Source: Thermoanaerobaculia bacterium (GTDB lineage: Bacteria; Acidobacteriota; Thermoanaerobaculia; Gp7-AA8). From it: 64,000 nt of DNA. Below are positions 1-7,342 of the stretch, in pieces. Every line of letters begins with the position of its first letter. Within the stretch, counting starts at the first letter, position 1. A program made the translations under genes and the position numbers. The stretch covers positions 1 through 64,000 of the forward strand of contig JADGNZ010000020.1 in assembly GCA_017883205.1 (NCBI GenBank). Reading direction: 5' to 3'. The notes beneath the pieces are model-generated. The model was given only the letters and a program-made list of their open reading frames with translations. It was not told the DNA's origin and searched no databases.

Positions 1-83
1 ACGACGAGGAGCGCTATCTAACTCAGCTCCGGCTAAGAAAATCTCCGATCATCGGGAGGCTCACCGCTTGACTTAACACCTCA

Positions 84-306
84 GATGGCTGAGCCGCCGC
101 AGCCGCACCCCGACACTGCATGAACCCCCGGCAGTCATCGCGGCGGAGGACGGTCGAAGGGCCCCCTGCCCATGTGCATCGTCAATCTCGGGACCACCAA
201 CCGACCCCGCACATGAGAAGGGGGTCCTTCACCGTCCTCCGCCGCCGATGTCTGCCGGGACCAAAGAGTGCGAAATCCAGCGGCGGCTTCGGCGGCTCAG
301 GATGAC
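84..306. repeat. Palindromic interspersed element, copy 1
   Basis: The element is a long imperfect inverted repeat. Outer arms are CTGAGCCGCCGCAGCCGC near 89-106 and its complement near 281-299. Inner arms at about 140-177 and 209-247 carry GGAGGACGGTCGAAGG and its complement. A second copy with the same outer and inner arms lies at 44195-44420. The open frames across it are by-products of the palindrome and are not called as genes. No transposase is encoded, so it is a MITE-like or BIME-like sequence mobilised in trans, if at all. Bases 1-83 hold no gene I can support. Confidence 0.75.
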
Positions 307-399
307 ACGATTGGGGTGACGCGACTGAGCCACTGCCTCCTCTCTCTGTCACTGGTTGTCTGACTCTCTGCGTAGAAGAGTGCGCGGGTTCAGACATCC

Positions 400-480
400 G
401 AGATCAGAGATCAGAGATCAGAGACACCAGAGATCTGATCTCTTGTCTCTTGTCTCTGAAGTCTTGTCCCTGATCTCTGG
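400..480. repeat. AGAGATC-type inverted repeat 3' of the thioredoxin gene
   Basis: Three direct copies of GAGATCA at 400-421 are followed by the complementary GATCTCT/GTCTCT series at 435-480, so the transcript could fold into a long imperfect hairpin. It starts about 40 bases past the stop of the minus-strand gene at 518 and could act as its terminator, but no U-tract is evident. The rest of 307-517 shows nothing else. Confidence 0.5.
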
Positions 481-517
481 TTCCCCCACTCTCCCCACCC
501 GACAACCCCCCACTCCC

Positions 518-1822
518 TCACATCGTATCCAACTGCTTCTTCATCGAAGCGATCACATTCGCGCTTTGCTGCTCGGTTGGCAGCGACTCGGCGAAGCGGA
601 TTGCTTCTTCGATCGTCTTTTTCGCTGACTCCTTGTCGCCTTTGGCTGCGTACACCGAGGCGCGGTTGCGGTAGATGCCGATCTTGCGTGGGCCGTACGC
701 CAGCTTCAGGGCACGGTCGGACGCGGCGAGGGCATCGTCGAAACGGCCAGCCGCTTTGTACGCGGAGATGAGGCGCGCAGGCGGGTTGTAGTCGTTCGGC
801 AGATCGCGCTCCGACTGCTCGAGCATGGCGATGGCCTTCTCGGGCTGCTTGAGTCCGAGGTAGACGGTGAGGCGATGCGGATCGTAGACGGCGCGTTGAT
901 CGGGCGTCTTCGCTTTCGCAGCCTGCCCTTCCATGAACGCGGCCCATTGCTCGCGCAGCGCATGTGCGGCTGTCGTGTCCTTGGCTTCGTCGCGAGCGTC
1001 AACGAGCGATTCGTAGAGGCCGGAGCGGTCGTCCGCGGACATTGCGATCTTGTCCGCTGCGGCGAGCGTTTCGCGCGTCGCTTTTTCCAGGCCTGCCACG
1101 AGCTCCGAGCGGTTCCACGATTTCTTCGGATCGAGGTCGGTGGCGCATGAGAGGCCAGTGCTCGCGACGTTGACGGCGGATCCGGTTCCGCGCACGCGCG
1201 GGTAGAGCGCGAGCGCGCGCTCGGCGCACGCCTGCGAATTCTGTGATTGCAGCAAGGCGAAGACGAGGGACTCCGCGGCACGTCCGGCGCTCGGCCAGCT
1301 CTTCGGCGCGGCTGCCAGCGCCTCCTCGAACACTTTCGCCGCTTCGGCCTGTTTGCCCTGCCCGGCCAATGCATCGGCGCGGATCAACAACGTGTCCGCC
1401 TTGCCGTGCGAGCCTTGCGCGGCGCGCTCGCCGTCATCGAGCAGCTTGCGGATCTGCGGCACCGTGCCGCCGCCCGCGTAGCGGAAGACGACCTTATCTT
1501 TCGGGTCGAGGATGAGCAGCGTCGGCCAGACGCTGATCGGATGCGCCTTCAGGAATGCGGCGTTCGTTGCGTTTTCCGTATCGATCGAGAGCCAGACGAA
1601 CCGTCCGGCGTACCGCTCGAGGGACTTGTCCGTGAAGACATAGGCCCTCATCGAGCGGCACGTGTGTCACCACGGTGCCCACGCTTCGACGAAGACCGGC
1701 CGGTCTGTCGCCTTCGCGCGGGCAATCGCCATCTTGTAATCGTTCTCGATCCACGGCAGCACTTCCTTTGCCTGCGCCGCCGAGGCGATGAGGAGGAGGG
1801 ACGCGATTACTAATCGTTTCAT
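518..1822 (-). CDS. Secreted thioredoxin-fold/TPR protein, candidate selenoprotein (UGA at codon 52)
   Basis: Reading from ATG 1822 gives a signal peptide (MKRLVIASLLLIASAAQA) and then a thioredoxin-like domain whose active site reads WAPW-UGA-HTC. The UGA (1667-1669, codon 52) sits exactly where the first Cys of a WCxxC redox motif belongs. The same frame continues for 382 codons through the rest of the thioredoxin fold (about 53-120) and a TPR region (about 135-430) to the stop at 518. Thioredoxin-fold proteins are a well-known class of bacterial selenoproteins, with Sec replacing the redox Cys. A small hairpin follows the UGA (see 1638-1665). The role is probably periplasmic thiol-disulfide exchange, with the TPR as a docking surface. 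Alternatives are a Cys-to-UGA nonsense mutation or a base-call error (TGC/TGT to TGA). An automatic caller would wrongly start the gene at codon 58 (ATG 1651) and lose the signal peptide and active site. Confidence 0.6.
1638..1665 (-). promoter_or_regulatory. Candidate bacterial SECIS-like hairpin after the UGA
   Basis: On the minus strand, directly after the UGA, GCC at +8 to +10 pairs with GGC at +21 to +23, and CTC at +12 to +14 pairs with GAG at +18 to +20. This leaves one bulged G and a GAU loop starting at +15. ACA/TGU can extend the base of the stem. A G at the loop start and a short distance to the UGA are broadly what bacterial SECIS elements show. The fold is small and could be chance. 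Confidence 0.35.
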
Positions 1823-1839
1823 GGTCCGTAGTTTAGTGG

Positions 1840-2027
1840 AATTGACAATTGATAATTGACAATTGACAACGAACGGCCGACAGACGCGGTCACCAATCCA
1901 CGCGGGGCAGGTGGGCGCCGTCGTGGAATTGACAATTGACAACGAACGGCGGGCAGAACCGATCCGGATCCGCCTGGGACGTACGCGTTGGTTTTCGTTG
2001 TCAATTGTCCATTGTCAATTGTCAATT
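1840..2027. repeat. TTGACAATTG repeat cluster with inverted ends
   Basis: AATTGACAATTGACAACGAACGG occurs in split form at 1840-1876 and 1926-1950. The complementary series (TTCGTTGTCAATTGT and copies) occurs at 1995-2027, so the A+T-rich ends can pair around a G+C-rich core. The stop codon of the amidohydrolase (2026-2028) lies inside the repeat edge. It fills the gap between the amidohydrolase and the promoter side of the thioredoxin gene. Confidence 0.65.
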
Positions 2028-3411
2028 ATTTCAGACTGCGGACCACCCGGTCCCGGTACTCCTTCGCTTTCGCCACGGCTGCCGCCACATCGACCGTCAG
2101 CACTTTGCGGTTGCGCATCAGGACCTTGCCGTCGCAGATCGTCGTGACTACGGAGTTGCCTGAGGCGGCGTAGACGATTGCGGACTCGACGGCGTAGACC
2201 GGCTGGGTCTTCGGTTGCTGCAGATCGATGACGATGACGTCGGCGCGTTTGCCGGCTTCGAGCGTACCGATGCGGTCTTCCATGCCGAGGACTTTGGCGC
2301 CGCCGATGGTGGCCATTTCGAGGACGTCGCGGGCGCTGAGCGCCTTCGGATCGCCGAGTGTGATCTTCTGCAGACGCGCGGCGCTGGCTGCTTCTTCGAC
2401 CATGTCGAGATTGTTGTTCGACCCGGCCGGACCGTCGGTGCCGAGGCCGACGGAAACGCCGGCCTTGCGCATGTCGACGACGTGGGCGACGCCCGAGGCG
2501 AGCATCATGTTGCTCTCGGGGCAGTGCGCGACGCCGACGCGTTTCTTCGCAAAGGTCTGAATGTCCTCGGGTGTGAGCCAGACGCCGTGCGCGGCGATGA
2601 CGTCGTGCCCGAGGAAGCCGATCGAGTCGAGATAGGCAGCGGGGGAAAGACCGCTTGTGTTGTCCTTGATCTGCGCAGCCTCATTCTTTGTTTCTGCGAC
2701 GTGGATGAGAATCGGCGCGTGGAGCTCCGTTGCCAGCGCACGGACTTGTTCGAGATGCGCGCGCGAAACGGTGTACGGCGAATGCGGCGCGAGGGCTGCG
2801 GTGATGAGCCGGTCGCCGCGCCAGTGTGTGACGAACTCGCGCACGTACGCGACCGCGGCGTCCCATGTCTTGTTGTCGGCGACCGGAAAATCGATCATCG
2901 TCTCGCCAACGACTGCCCTCAACCCCGCCTTCTTCGCCTCGGCGGCGATATCGCTCTCGAAGTAGTACATGTCGGTGAACGTGGTCGTCCCCGACGCGAT
3001 CATCTCCGCGGCTGCGAGCCGCGTTCCCCATCGCACGAAATCGCGGTCGACGTTCTTGGCCTCAGCAGGAAAGATGAAGTGCTGGAGCCAGTCCATGAGG
3101 TCGCGATCGTCCGCAATTCCGCGGAAGAGCGTCATCGGCACATGGGTGTGCGCGTTGACGAAGCCGGGGAGGATGGCGGAGCCGCGCGCGTGGATCGTGT
3201 CCGTTCCGGCGAAGCGTTTGGCGATGTCGGAGGACGTGCCGACTGCGACGATGTCGCCTTTGTCGATGGCCACCGCGCCGTTGTCTATGTTCGGCCCGGC
3301 CATCGTGATCACGGTGCCGCCGGTGACGATGAGGTCGACCTTGCGCACCGCTGCCGCGGTGCTGATCGCGGTCAGAAGAAGGAGACAAGCAAAGGATAGG
3401 CGTCGCAGCAT
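2026..3411 (-). CDS. Secreted amidohydrolase (MtaD/SsnA/TrzN-like)
   Basis: A 461-residue metal-dependent hydrolase of the amidohydrolase superfamily, close to 5-methylthioadenosine/S-adenosylhomocysteine deaminases and related aminohydrolases. Metal ligands are visible: HTH at residues 88-90 in a GFVNAHTHVP motif, a His in ILIHVAET, a His in AAHGVWL, and Asp in GLGTDGPAG. The C-terminus has the usual composite beta sandwich (GTLEAGKRADVIVID). It begins with a signal peptide (MLRRLSFACLLLLTAISTAAA), which is unusual for a nucleoside deaminase and suggests a periplasmic enzyme on an unknown substrate. It sits upstream of the thioredoxin gene on the same strand, separated from it by the TTGACAATTG repeat. 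Family assignment is firm; substrate is not known. Confidence 0.9.
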   Translation of the reverse strand: MLRRLSFACLLLLTAISTAAAVRKVDLIVTGGTVITMAGPNIDNGAVAIDKGDIVAVGTSSDIAKRFAGTDTIHARGSAILPGFVNAHTHVPMTLFRGIADDRDLMDWLQHFIFPAEAKNVDRDFVRWGTRLAAAEMIASGTTTFTDMYYFESDIAAEAKKAGLRAVVGETMIDFPVADNKTWDAAVAYVREFVTHWRGDRLITAALAPHSPYTVSRAHLEQVRALATELHAPILIHVAETKNEAAQIKDNTSGLSPAAYLDSIGFLGHDVIAAHGVWLTPEDIQTFAKKRVGVAHCPESNMMLASGVAHVVDMRKAGVSVGLGTDGPAGSNNNLDMVEEAASAARLQKITLGDPKALSARDVLEMATIGGAKVLGMEDRIGTLEAGKRADVIVIDLQQPKTQPVYAVESAIVYAASGNSVVTTICDGKVLMRNRKVLTVDVAAAVAKAKEYRDRVVRSLK

Positions 3412-3456
3412 GTCCGCGGACGTTAACGCAAAGAGCGCGAGGGTACAATTGAGGTC

Positions 3457-4038
3457 ATGAAAGCGCGAAGCCTGACCAAGGCGACGTACGAGGATCTCCT
3501 GAAGGTCCCGGAGAACTTAATTGCCGAATTGATCGATGGCGAGTTGTACACATGGCCGCGGCCAGCCGGACCGCACGCGCGTTTCTCATCCGTGCTGGCA
3601 ATGGAGATCGGGCCACCATATGACCTCGGCCGCCACGGACCTGGAGGCTGGTGGATTTTCTTCGAGCCTGAGTTGCACCTCAGTGAAGATGTACTCGTCC
3701 CCGATCTTGCCGGATGGCGGCGCGAGCGGATGCCGGAGATTCCGCACGATCATCGGTTCGTGGTCGAGCCCGACTGGGTCTGTGAAGTGATCTCGCCATC
3801 CACCGAGCACGTCGATCGTGGCAAGAAGACGCGCATCTACGCTGAGCATGATGTGCCATGGCTCTGGCTCGTCGATCCCGAACGACGCACTCTTGGAGTG
3901 TTCAGGCTTGCTGGCGACGTCTATTCGATGCTTCGCGTTTTCACCGGCGACGACGTTGTACGCGCCGATCCGTTCCCCGCCGTTGAGATTAATCTCGCCG
4001 CGATCTGGGGACCGACGCCCGAAGAGCCGCCGCCTTGA
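3457..4038 (+). CDS. Uma2 family endonuclease, paralog 1
   Basis: A 193-residue member of the Uma2 (DUF820) family, a PD-(D/E)XK nuclease-like fold that is greatly expanded in cyanobacteria, planctomycetes and acidobacteria and has no settled function. Active-site elements are intact: VPDLAGW, then PDWVCEVISPST, then DRGKK, then the WLWLVDPE strand. It is the first of three head-to-tail paralogs sharing the opening MKA, the DLLKVPENLIAELIDG block and a conserved leader (GCAAAGAGCGCGAG and GTACAATTGA at 3428-3451) that recurs before paralog 3. It is divergent from the amidohydrolase. Confidence 0.9.
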   Translation: MKARSLTKATYEDLLKVPENLIAELIDGELYTWPRPAGPHARFSSVLAMEIGPPYDLGRHGPGGWWIFFEPELHLSEDVLVPDLAGWRRERMPEIPHDHRFVVEPDWVCEVISPSTEHVDRGKKTRIYAEHDVPWLWLVDPERRTLGVFRLAGDVYSMLRVFTGDDVVRADPFPAVEINLAAIWGPTPEEPPP

Positions 4039-4060
4039 TCGTTACCCGGAAATTGACCTC

Positions 4061-4678
4061 ATGAAAGCGAGTAGCCCGGCCAAGTCAACGTACGAGGATC
4101 TCTTGAAGGTTCCGGAGAACCTAATTGCCGAATTGATCGATGGTGATCTGTATGCGTGGCAGCGGCCTGCTGGCACGCACCTCGATACCTCTTCTGTGCT
4201 CGGGATGATCATCGGTCTTCCATATCGGATCGGAGATGGCGGGCCGGGAGGTTGGTGGATTCTCGACAAGCCCGAGTTGCATCTTGGCGATAAACTGCTC
4301 GTCCCCGCTCTCGCCGGCTGGCGCCGCGAGAGGATGCCGGAGCTTCCGCGCGATCACCGTTTCGTCATTGAGCCGGATTGGGTTTGCGAAATGATCTCGA
4401 CTGCGTCGGCGCGCGTCGTTCGCGGAAAGAAGAGGCGTATCTACGCGAAATGCGGGGTGTCCTGGTTATGGCTTGTCGATCCGGAATACCGCGTTCTCGA
4501 ACCGTACAAGCTCATAGACGGATTCTGGACATCGCGCTGTGCGTTTACCGGCGATGATGTCTTCCGCGCCGATCCGTTTCCGGAAGCAGAAATTGATCTC
4601 GCGTCGATTTGGGGTCCGACTCCGGAAGAGTTTCGCGTTGACATTCGCGCAAAGAGCGCGAGCGTACAATTGACGTGA
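4061..4678 (+). CDS. Uma2 family protein, paralog 2 (probably catalytically impaired)
   Basis: 205 residues from ATG 4061, chosen because it aligns with the starts of the flanking copies; a longer in-frame start at 3818 lies inside paralog 1. It aligns throughout with the neighbours, but the PD motif reads VPALAGW instead of VPDLAGW, and the conserved SPST block reads STAS. The Lys pair (RGKK) is kept. The missing Asp should remove a metal ligand. The last 15 or so residues are read-through into the leader of paralog 3, so this copy has lost the ancestral stop. Its TGA overlaps the ATG of paralog 3 (ATGA). Confidence 0.85.
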   Translation: MKASSPAKSTYEDLLKVPENLIAELIDGDLYAWQRPAGTHLDTSSVLGMIIGLPYRIGDGGPGGWWILDKPELHLGDKLLVPALAGWRRERMPELPRDHRFVIEPDWVCEMISTASARVVRGKKRRIYAKCGVSWLWLVDPEYRVLEPYKLIDGFWTSRCAFTGDDVFRADPFPEAEIDLASIWGPTPEEFRVDIRAKSASVQLT

Positions 4679-5247
4679 TGAAAGCGCGAAGCCTGAGCCG
4701 GGCGACGTACGAGGATCTGATGAAGGTCCCGGAGAACCTCGTTGCCGAATTGATCGACGGCGAGTTGTACACATGGCCGCGCCCTGCCGGACCGCACGCG
4801 CGATTCTCATCGGCCCTCGGAATGGATATCGGCACGCCGTACGATCGCGGGCGCGGCGGCCCGGGCGGTTGGTGGATTCTCGACGAGCCCGAGCTACACC
4901 TCGGCGACAACGTAGTCGTCCCCGATCTCGCAGGTTGGCGCCGGGAGCGGATGCCTGAGATTCCGCACGATCATCGTTTCATCATCGAGCCGGACTGGGT
5001 CTGCGAAGTGATTTCGCCATCAACGGCGCTTGTCGATCGCGGAAAGAAGATGTTCATCTACGCCAGGCACGACGTGCCGTGGCTCTGGTTCGTCGATCCC
5101 GCTCAGCGCATGCTTGAAGTGTTGCAACTCGCGGGCGACGTGTACTCGACGATGCATGTGTTCGGCGGCGACGATGTCGTCCGCGCTGATCCGTTTCCTG
5201 CCGCGGAGATCGATTTGGCTTCGATCTGGGGTCCGACGGAAGAGTGA
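4678..5247 (+). CDS. Uma2 family endonuclease, paralog 3
   Basis: 189 residues from ATG 4678; an in-frame GTG immediately before it is possible but the paralogs begin MKA. Motifs are intact: VPDLAGW, PDWVCEVISPST, DRGKK and WLWFVDPA. It is closer to paralog 1 than to paralog 2. Its first codon overlaps the stop of paralog 2, so the two are probably co-translated, although the leader repeat at 4649-4673 suggests it once had its own promoter. Confidence 0.9.
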   Translation: MKARSLSRATYEDLMKVPENLVAELIDGELYTWPRPAGPHARFSSALGMDIGTPYDRGRGGPGGWWILDEPELHLGDNVVVPDLAGWRRERMPEIPHDHRFIIEPDWVCEVISPSTALVDRGKKMFIYARHDVPWLWFVDPAQRMLEVLQLAGDVYSTMHVFGGDDVVRADPFPAAEIDLASIWGPTEE

Positions 5248-5253
5248 ACCTTT

Positions 5254-6102
5254 CTAAACTCTCGCCATCGCCATGTGCCCACCCCCGCCGACCTTCAGCT
5301 TGTCGCTGCGGCCGGCGAAGAAGCGGCGGTTCAGAGCGTCGCCGTCGAAGTCTTCGGCGTTGCTGAATCCGAGATCGTGCAGATGACGCAATAGCTCTCC
5401 TGGATCGAAGAACGTCTTCCACGGCTCGCCTGCGGCGGCGACTCGCTTGGCCATCTTGTGAAAGACGAGCCGGCTCATCCAACTGAGCGATTCCGGCGGG
5501 ACGCTGTAGTCGAAGACGACGGCGGTACCGGGCGGCAACGATGCGATGAACGAGAGCGTCTGATCGATCGCCGGCCGTTCGAGATACGGCACGACGCCGA
5601 GCCAGGCAAAGAACGCCGGCGCTGCGGCATCGAAGCCGGCGTTTCGCAGAGCATCGTCGAGTGCCGTCGTCGCGAAATCGATCGCCACGAATGTGAGCGA
5701 CAGAGGAATCGTGATCTCGCCGCTCGCGAGCCGCTCCCGTTTCGTCGACTGCGTGGCCGGATGATCGACTTCGAAGACGCGCAGATCGGGGTACGGATTG
5801 CGATAGGCGAACGTATCGAAACCCGCACCGAGGACGACGTACTGCTGCACGCCGTGCCCGACCGCTTCGCGCAGCGCGTCCTCGGCGAACCGGCTGCGCA
5901 TGGCGAAGAAGGCGCGCAGATACGGCGCAATCGGCGACGAATCGTGCGCCGGCGGATCCTCCCGCAACTCCCGCGCAACCTCGGGCCGGATGATGCGCAG
6001 CGCCAGCGGGTCTTCGAAAACGAGAGGCCGGTCACGCACCTGATGTGCCGCGCGCCGCTCCGCAACGCGGTCCGCCGTGCGGCTGGCCTGCCCCTCCTGC
6101 AT
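5254..6102 (-). CDS. SAM-dependent methyltransferase (leucine carboxyl methyltransferase-like, TIGR00027 type)
   Basis: 282 residues. The N-terminal half has the family hallmarks: RPLVFEDPLA near residue 25, then the glycine-rich SAM loop QYVVLGAGFDTFAYR near 87-101, then the acidic FEVDHPATQ strand end. These match the class I methyltransferases related to leucine carboxyl methyltransferase (PPM1/LCMT), which in bacteria often act on small-molecule carboxylates. It is convergent with the Uma2 cluster and lies 49 bases downstream of the DUF302 gene on the same strand. Substrate cannot be read from sequence. Confidence 0.85.
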   Translation of the reverse strand: MQEGQASRTADRVAERRAAHQVRDRPLVFEDPLALRIIRPEVARELREDPPAHDSSPIAPYLRAFFAMRSRFAEDALREAVGHGVQQYVVLGAGFDTFAYRNPYPDLRVFEVDHPATQSTKRERLASGEITIPLSLTFVAIDFATTALDDALRNAGFDAAAPAFFAWLGVVPYLERPAIDQTLSFIASLPPGTAVVFDYSVPPESLSWMSRLVFHKMAKRVAAAGEPWKTFFDPGELLRHLHDLGFSNAEDFDGDALNRRFFAGRSDKLKVGGGGHMAMARV

Positions 6103-6151
6103 CGCCCCATTTTACGAAAAGCCTGCATCGCCTGCGACGCAGGCGCAGGAG

Positions 6152-6556
6152 CTACGCTGCCTTCAACGACGCGATCACGCGCTCCAACCGTACGCGGGCG
6201 TCCTGTCCGACCTCTGCAATCGCTGCGTTGTCGCCGATCACGCTGAGCATCGCGTCGGGATCGACCGCGGCGACGACCGTCTGTCCGTTTGATTTTGCGT
6301 AGACGATGACGTTGCACGGGAGGAGAAGTCCGATCTCCGGTTCTGCCTGAAGTGCCTTATAGGCGAGCGGCGGGTTGCAGGCGCCGAGGATGATGTAGTG
6401 ATCGACTTCGACGCCTAGCTTCTCTCTCAGTTTTCCCTGCAGGTCGATCTCGGACAACACGCCGAAACCTTCGGCTGTGAGTGCGGCCTTCGTTCGCTCG
6501 ACCGCATCCGAGAATGAAAGATCGAGAACGACGCGGATTCCATAGTCTTTAGACAT
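6152..6556 (-). CDS. DUF302 domain protein
   Basis: 134 residues matching the DUF302 family (GIRVVLDLSFSDAVERTKAAL, then YIILGACNPPLAYKAL, GLLLPCNVIVY). It is a small alpha-beta protein often linked to thiosulfate/sulfur or metal stress clusters. The two Cys in GACNPP and LPCNV are typical of the family. A good ribosome site (GAGGAG) precedes ATG 6556. It is the last gene of a three-gene minus-strand operon with the small membrane protein and the ArsR regulator, 22 bases from the former. Confidence 0.85.
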   Translation of the reverse strand: MSKDYGIRVVLDLSFSDAVERTKAALTAEGFGVLSEIDLQGKLREKLGVEVDHYIILGACNPPLAYKALQAEPEIGLLLPCNVIVYAKSNGQTVVAAVDPDAMLSVIGDNAAIAEVGQDARVRLERVIASLKAA

Positions 6557-6578
6557 TTTTCTCTCCTCAGTGAGATGG

Positions 6579-6815
6579 TCATGGACTACCCGCCTCCGTG
6601 CGGGTCAGAAGAGTGGCGGCAACTTTCAAAACGAGCAGAGCGAGCGGTGCGGTGTGCAACACGAGATCGAACCAGTCGAGCGGCCGGTGCAGCGTTCCGG
6701 CAAAGAGCATCCGCCATTTCTCGACGAGATGCGGTATCGCTCCGAAAGGTGCGATTGCCAGCAGCAGGGCGATCGGAACGAGCAACGCGTACGGGAAAGC
6801 GGCCAGGAGCTTCAT
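6579..6815 (-). CDS. Small membrane protein of the type found next to DUF302/RND genes
   Basis: 78 residues from ATG 6815. Two hydrophobic segments (about 5-25 and 52-68) flank a conserved PHLVEKWRMLFAGTL motif. Short proteins with this motif are commonly annotated as RND transporter fragments, but there is no RND domain. The start is set by the ATGA overlap with the ArsR stop, indicating translational coupling. Function is unknown; the operon suggests a role in a redox, sulfur or metal response. Confidence 0.75.
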   Translation of the reverse strand: MKLLAAFPYALLVPIALLLAIAPFGAIPHLVEKWRMLFAGTLHRPLDWFDLVLHTAPLALLVLKVAATLLTRTEAGSP

Positions 6816-7210
6816 GACTTGATTCCCGCGGCTGCTCGTTTCCTGCCGCGCGATGACGCGTTGGCTGCCGGCTGCTGCAGGACGCGCGCGTGCGCGGCCA
6901 TCCGCTCGTACAGCGAGGTACAGACGACGTCGCACAGCTCGAAGACGCTCAGATCGGTGACGAAGTAGTAGACGCTGGTTCCGGCCTGCCTGCGCCCGAT
7001 GAATCCCGCTTCCTGAAGCAGGCGCAGATGCTTGCTGGCATTTGGTTGTGTGGTGGCGAGGTTCGTGGTGAGCTCGGTCACGTTTTGCTCGCCGTTGCGC
7101 AGAATCTGAAGGATGCGCAGGCGCTGAGGCTCCGCGAGCACCCGGAACCGTTCGGCGACGAGTTGCAACGCCTCGGGGGAAAGATCAGCGTGAGCTGGTT
7201 TCGTTCGCAT
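6812..7210 (-). CDS. ArsR/SmtB family transcriptional regulator
   Basis: 132 residues from ATG 7210; an upstream in-frame ATG at 7309 would add 33 residues without family character. The winged helix-turn-helix is clear: LRILQILRNGEQNVTEL, then NLATTQPNASKHLRLL, then the wing GTSVYYFV. Two cysteines near the C-terminus (C93 and C97, ELCDVVC) could be a metal or persulfide sensor site, though this is inference. It heads the operon with the small membrane protein and DUF302, so it is probably the operon's own repressor. Confidence 0.9.
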   Translation of the reverse strand: MRTKPAHADLSPEALQLVAERFRVLAEPQRLRILQILRNGEQNVTELTTNLATTQPNASKHLRLLQEAGFIGRRQAGTSVYYFVTDLSVFELCDVVCTSLYERMAAHARVLQQPAANASSRGRKRAAAGIKS

Positions 7211-7231
7211 GGTCCGCAGAGTAACACACTT

Positions 7232-7260
7232 CGGACATATATAACCATGTAGCGATATTG
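7232..7260 (-). promoter_or_regulatory. Possible ArsR operator/promoter
   Basis: The A+T-rich stretch 22-50 bases upstream of the regulator start contains CAATATCGCTACATGG followed by TTATATATG, with an imperfect inverted repeat ACAT/ATGT around it. ArsR proteins usually bind such imperfect A+T-rich palindromes over their own promoter. No other operator-like site is visible in the gap to the divergent gene at 7343. Confidence 0.3.
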
Positions 7261-7342
7261 TGGCTCGCCACTTGCCTGGCGCGTTTCCTTTCCGGCATGA
7301 TGGCAGCAATCCCCTAAACTCTGCGCCGGTCAGGAGGTCTTC

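Noticed and set aside
3-71. Open frame ending DEERYLTQLRLRKSPIIGRLTA at the window start
   Set aside because: Could be the tail of an upstream gene but 23 codons show no family signal.
1494-1942. Treating the thioredoxin-TPR gene as two genes or starting it at 1651
   Set aside because: The signal peptide and the first half of the redox motif lie in the same frame just before the UGA, and the second half directly after it.
2215-3399. 394-codon plus-strand frame
   Set aside because: Antisense to the well-supported amidohydrolase; typical high-G+C shadow frame.
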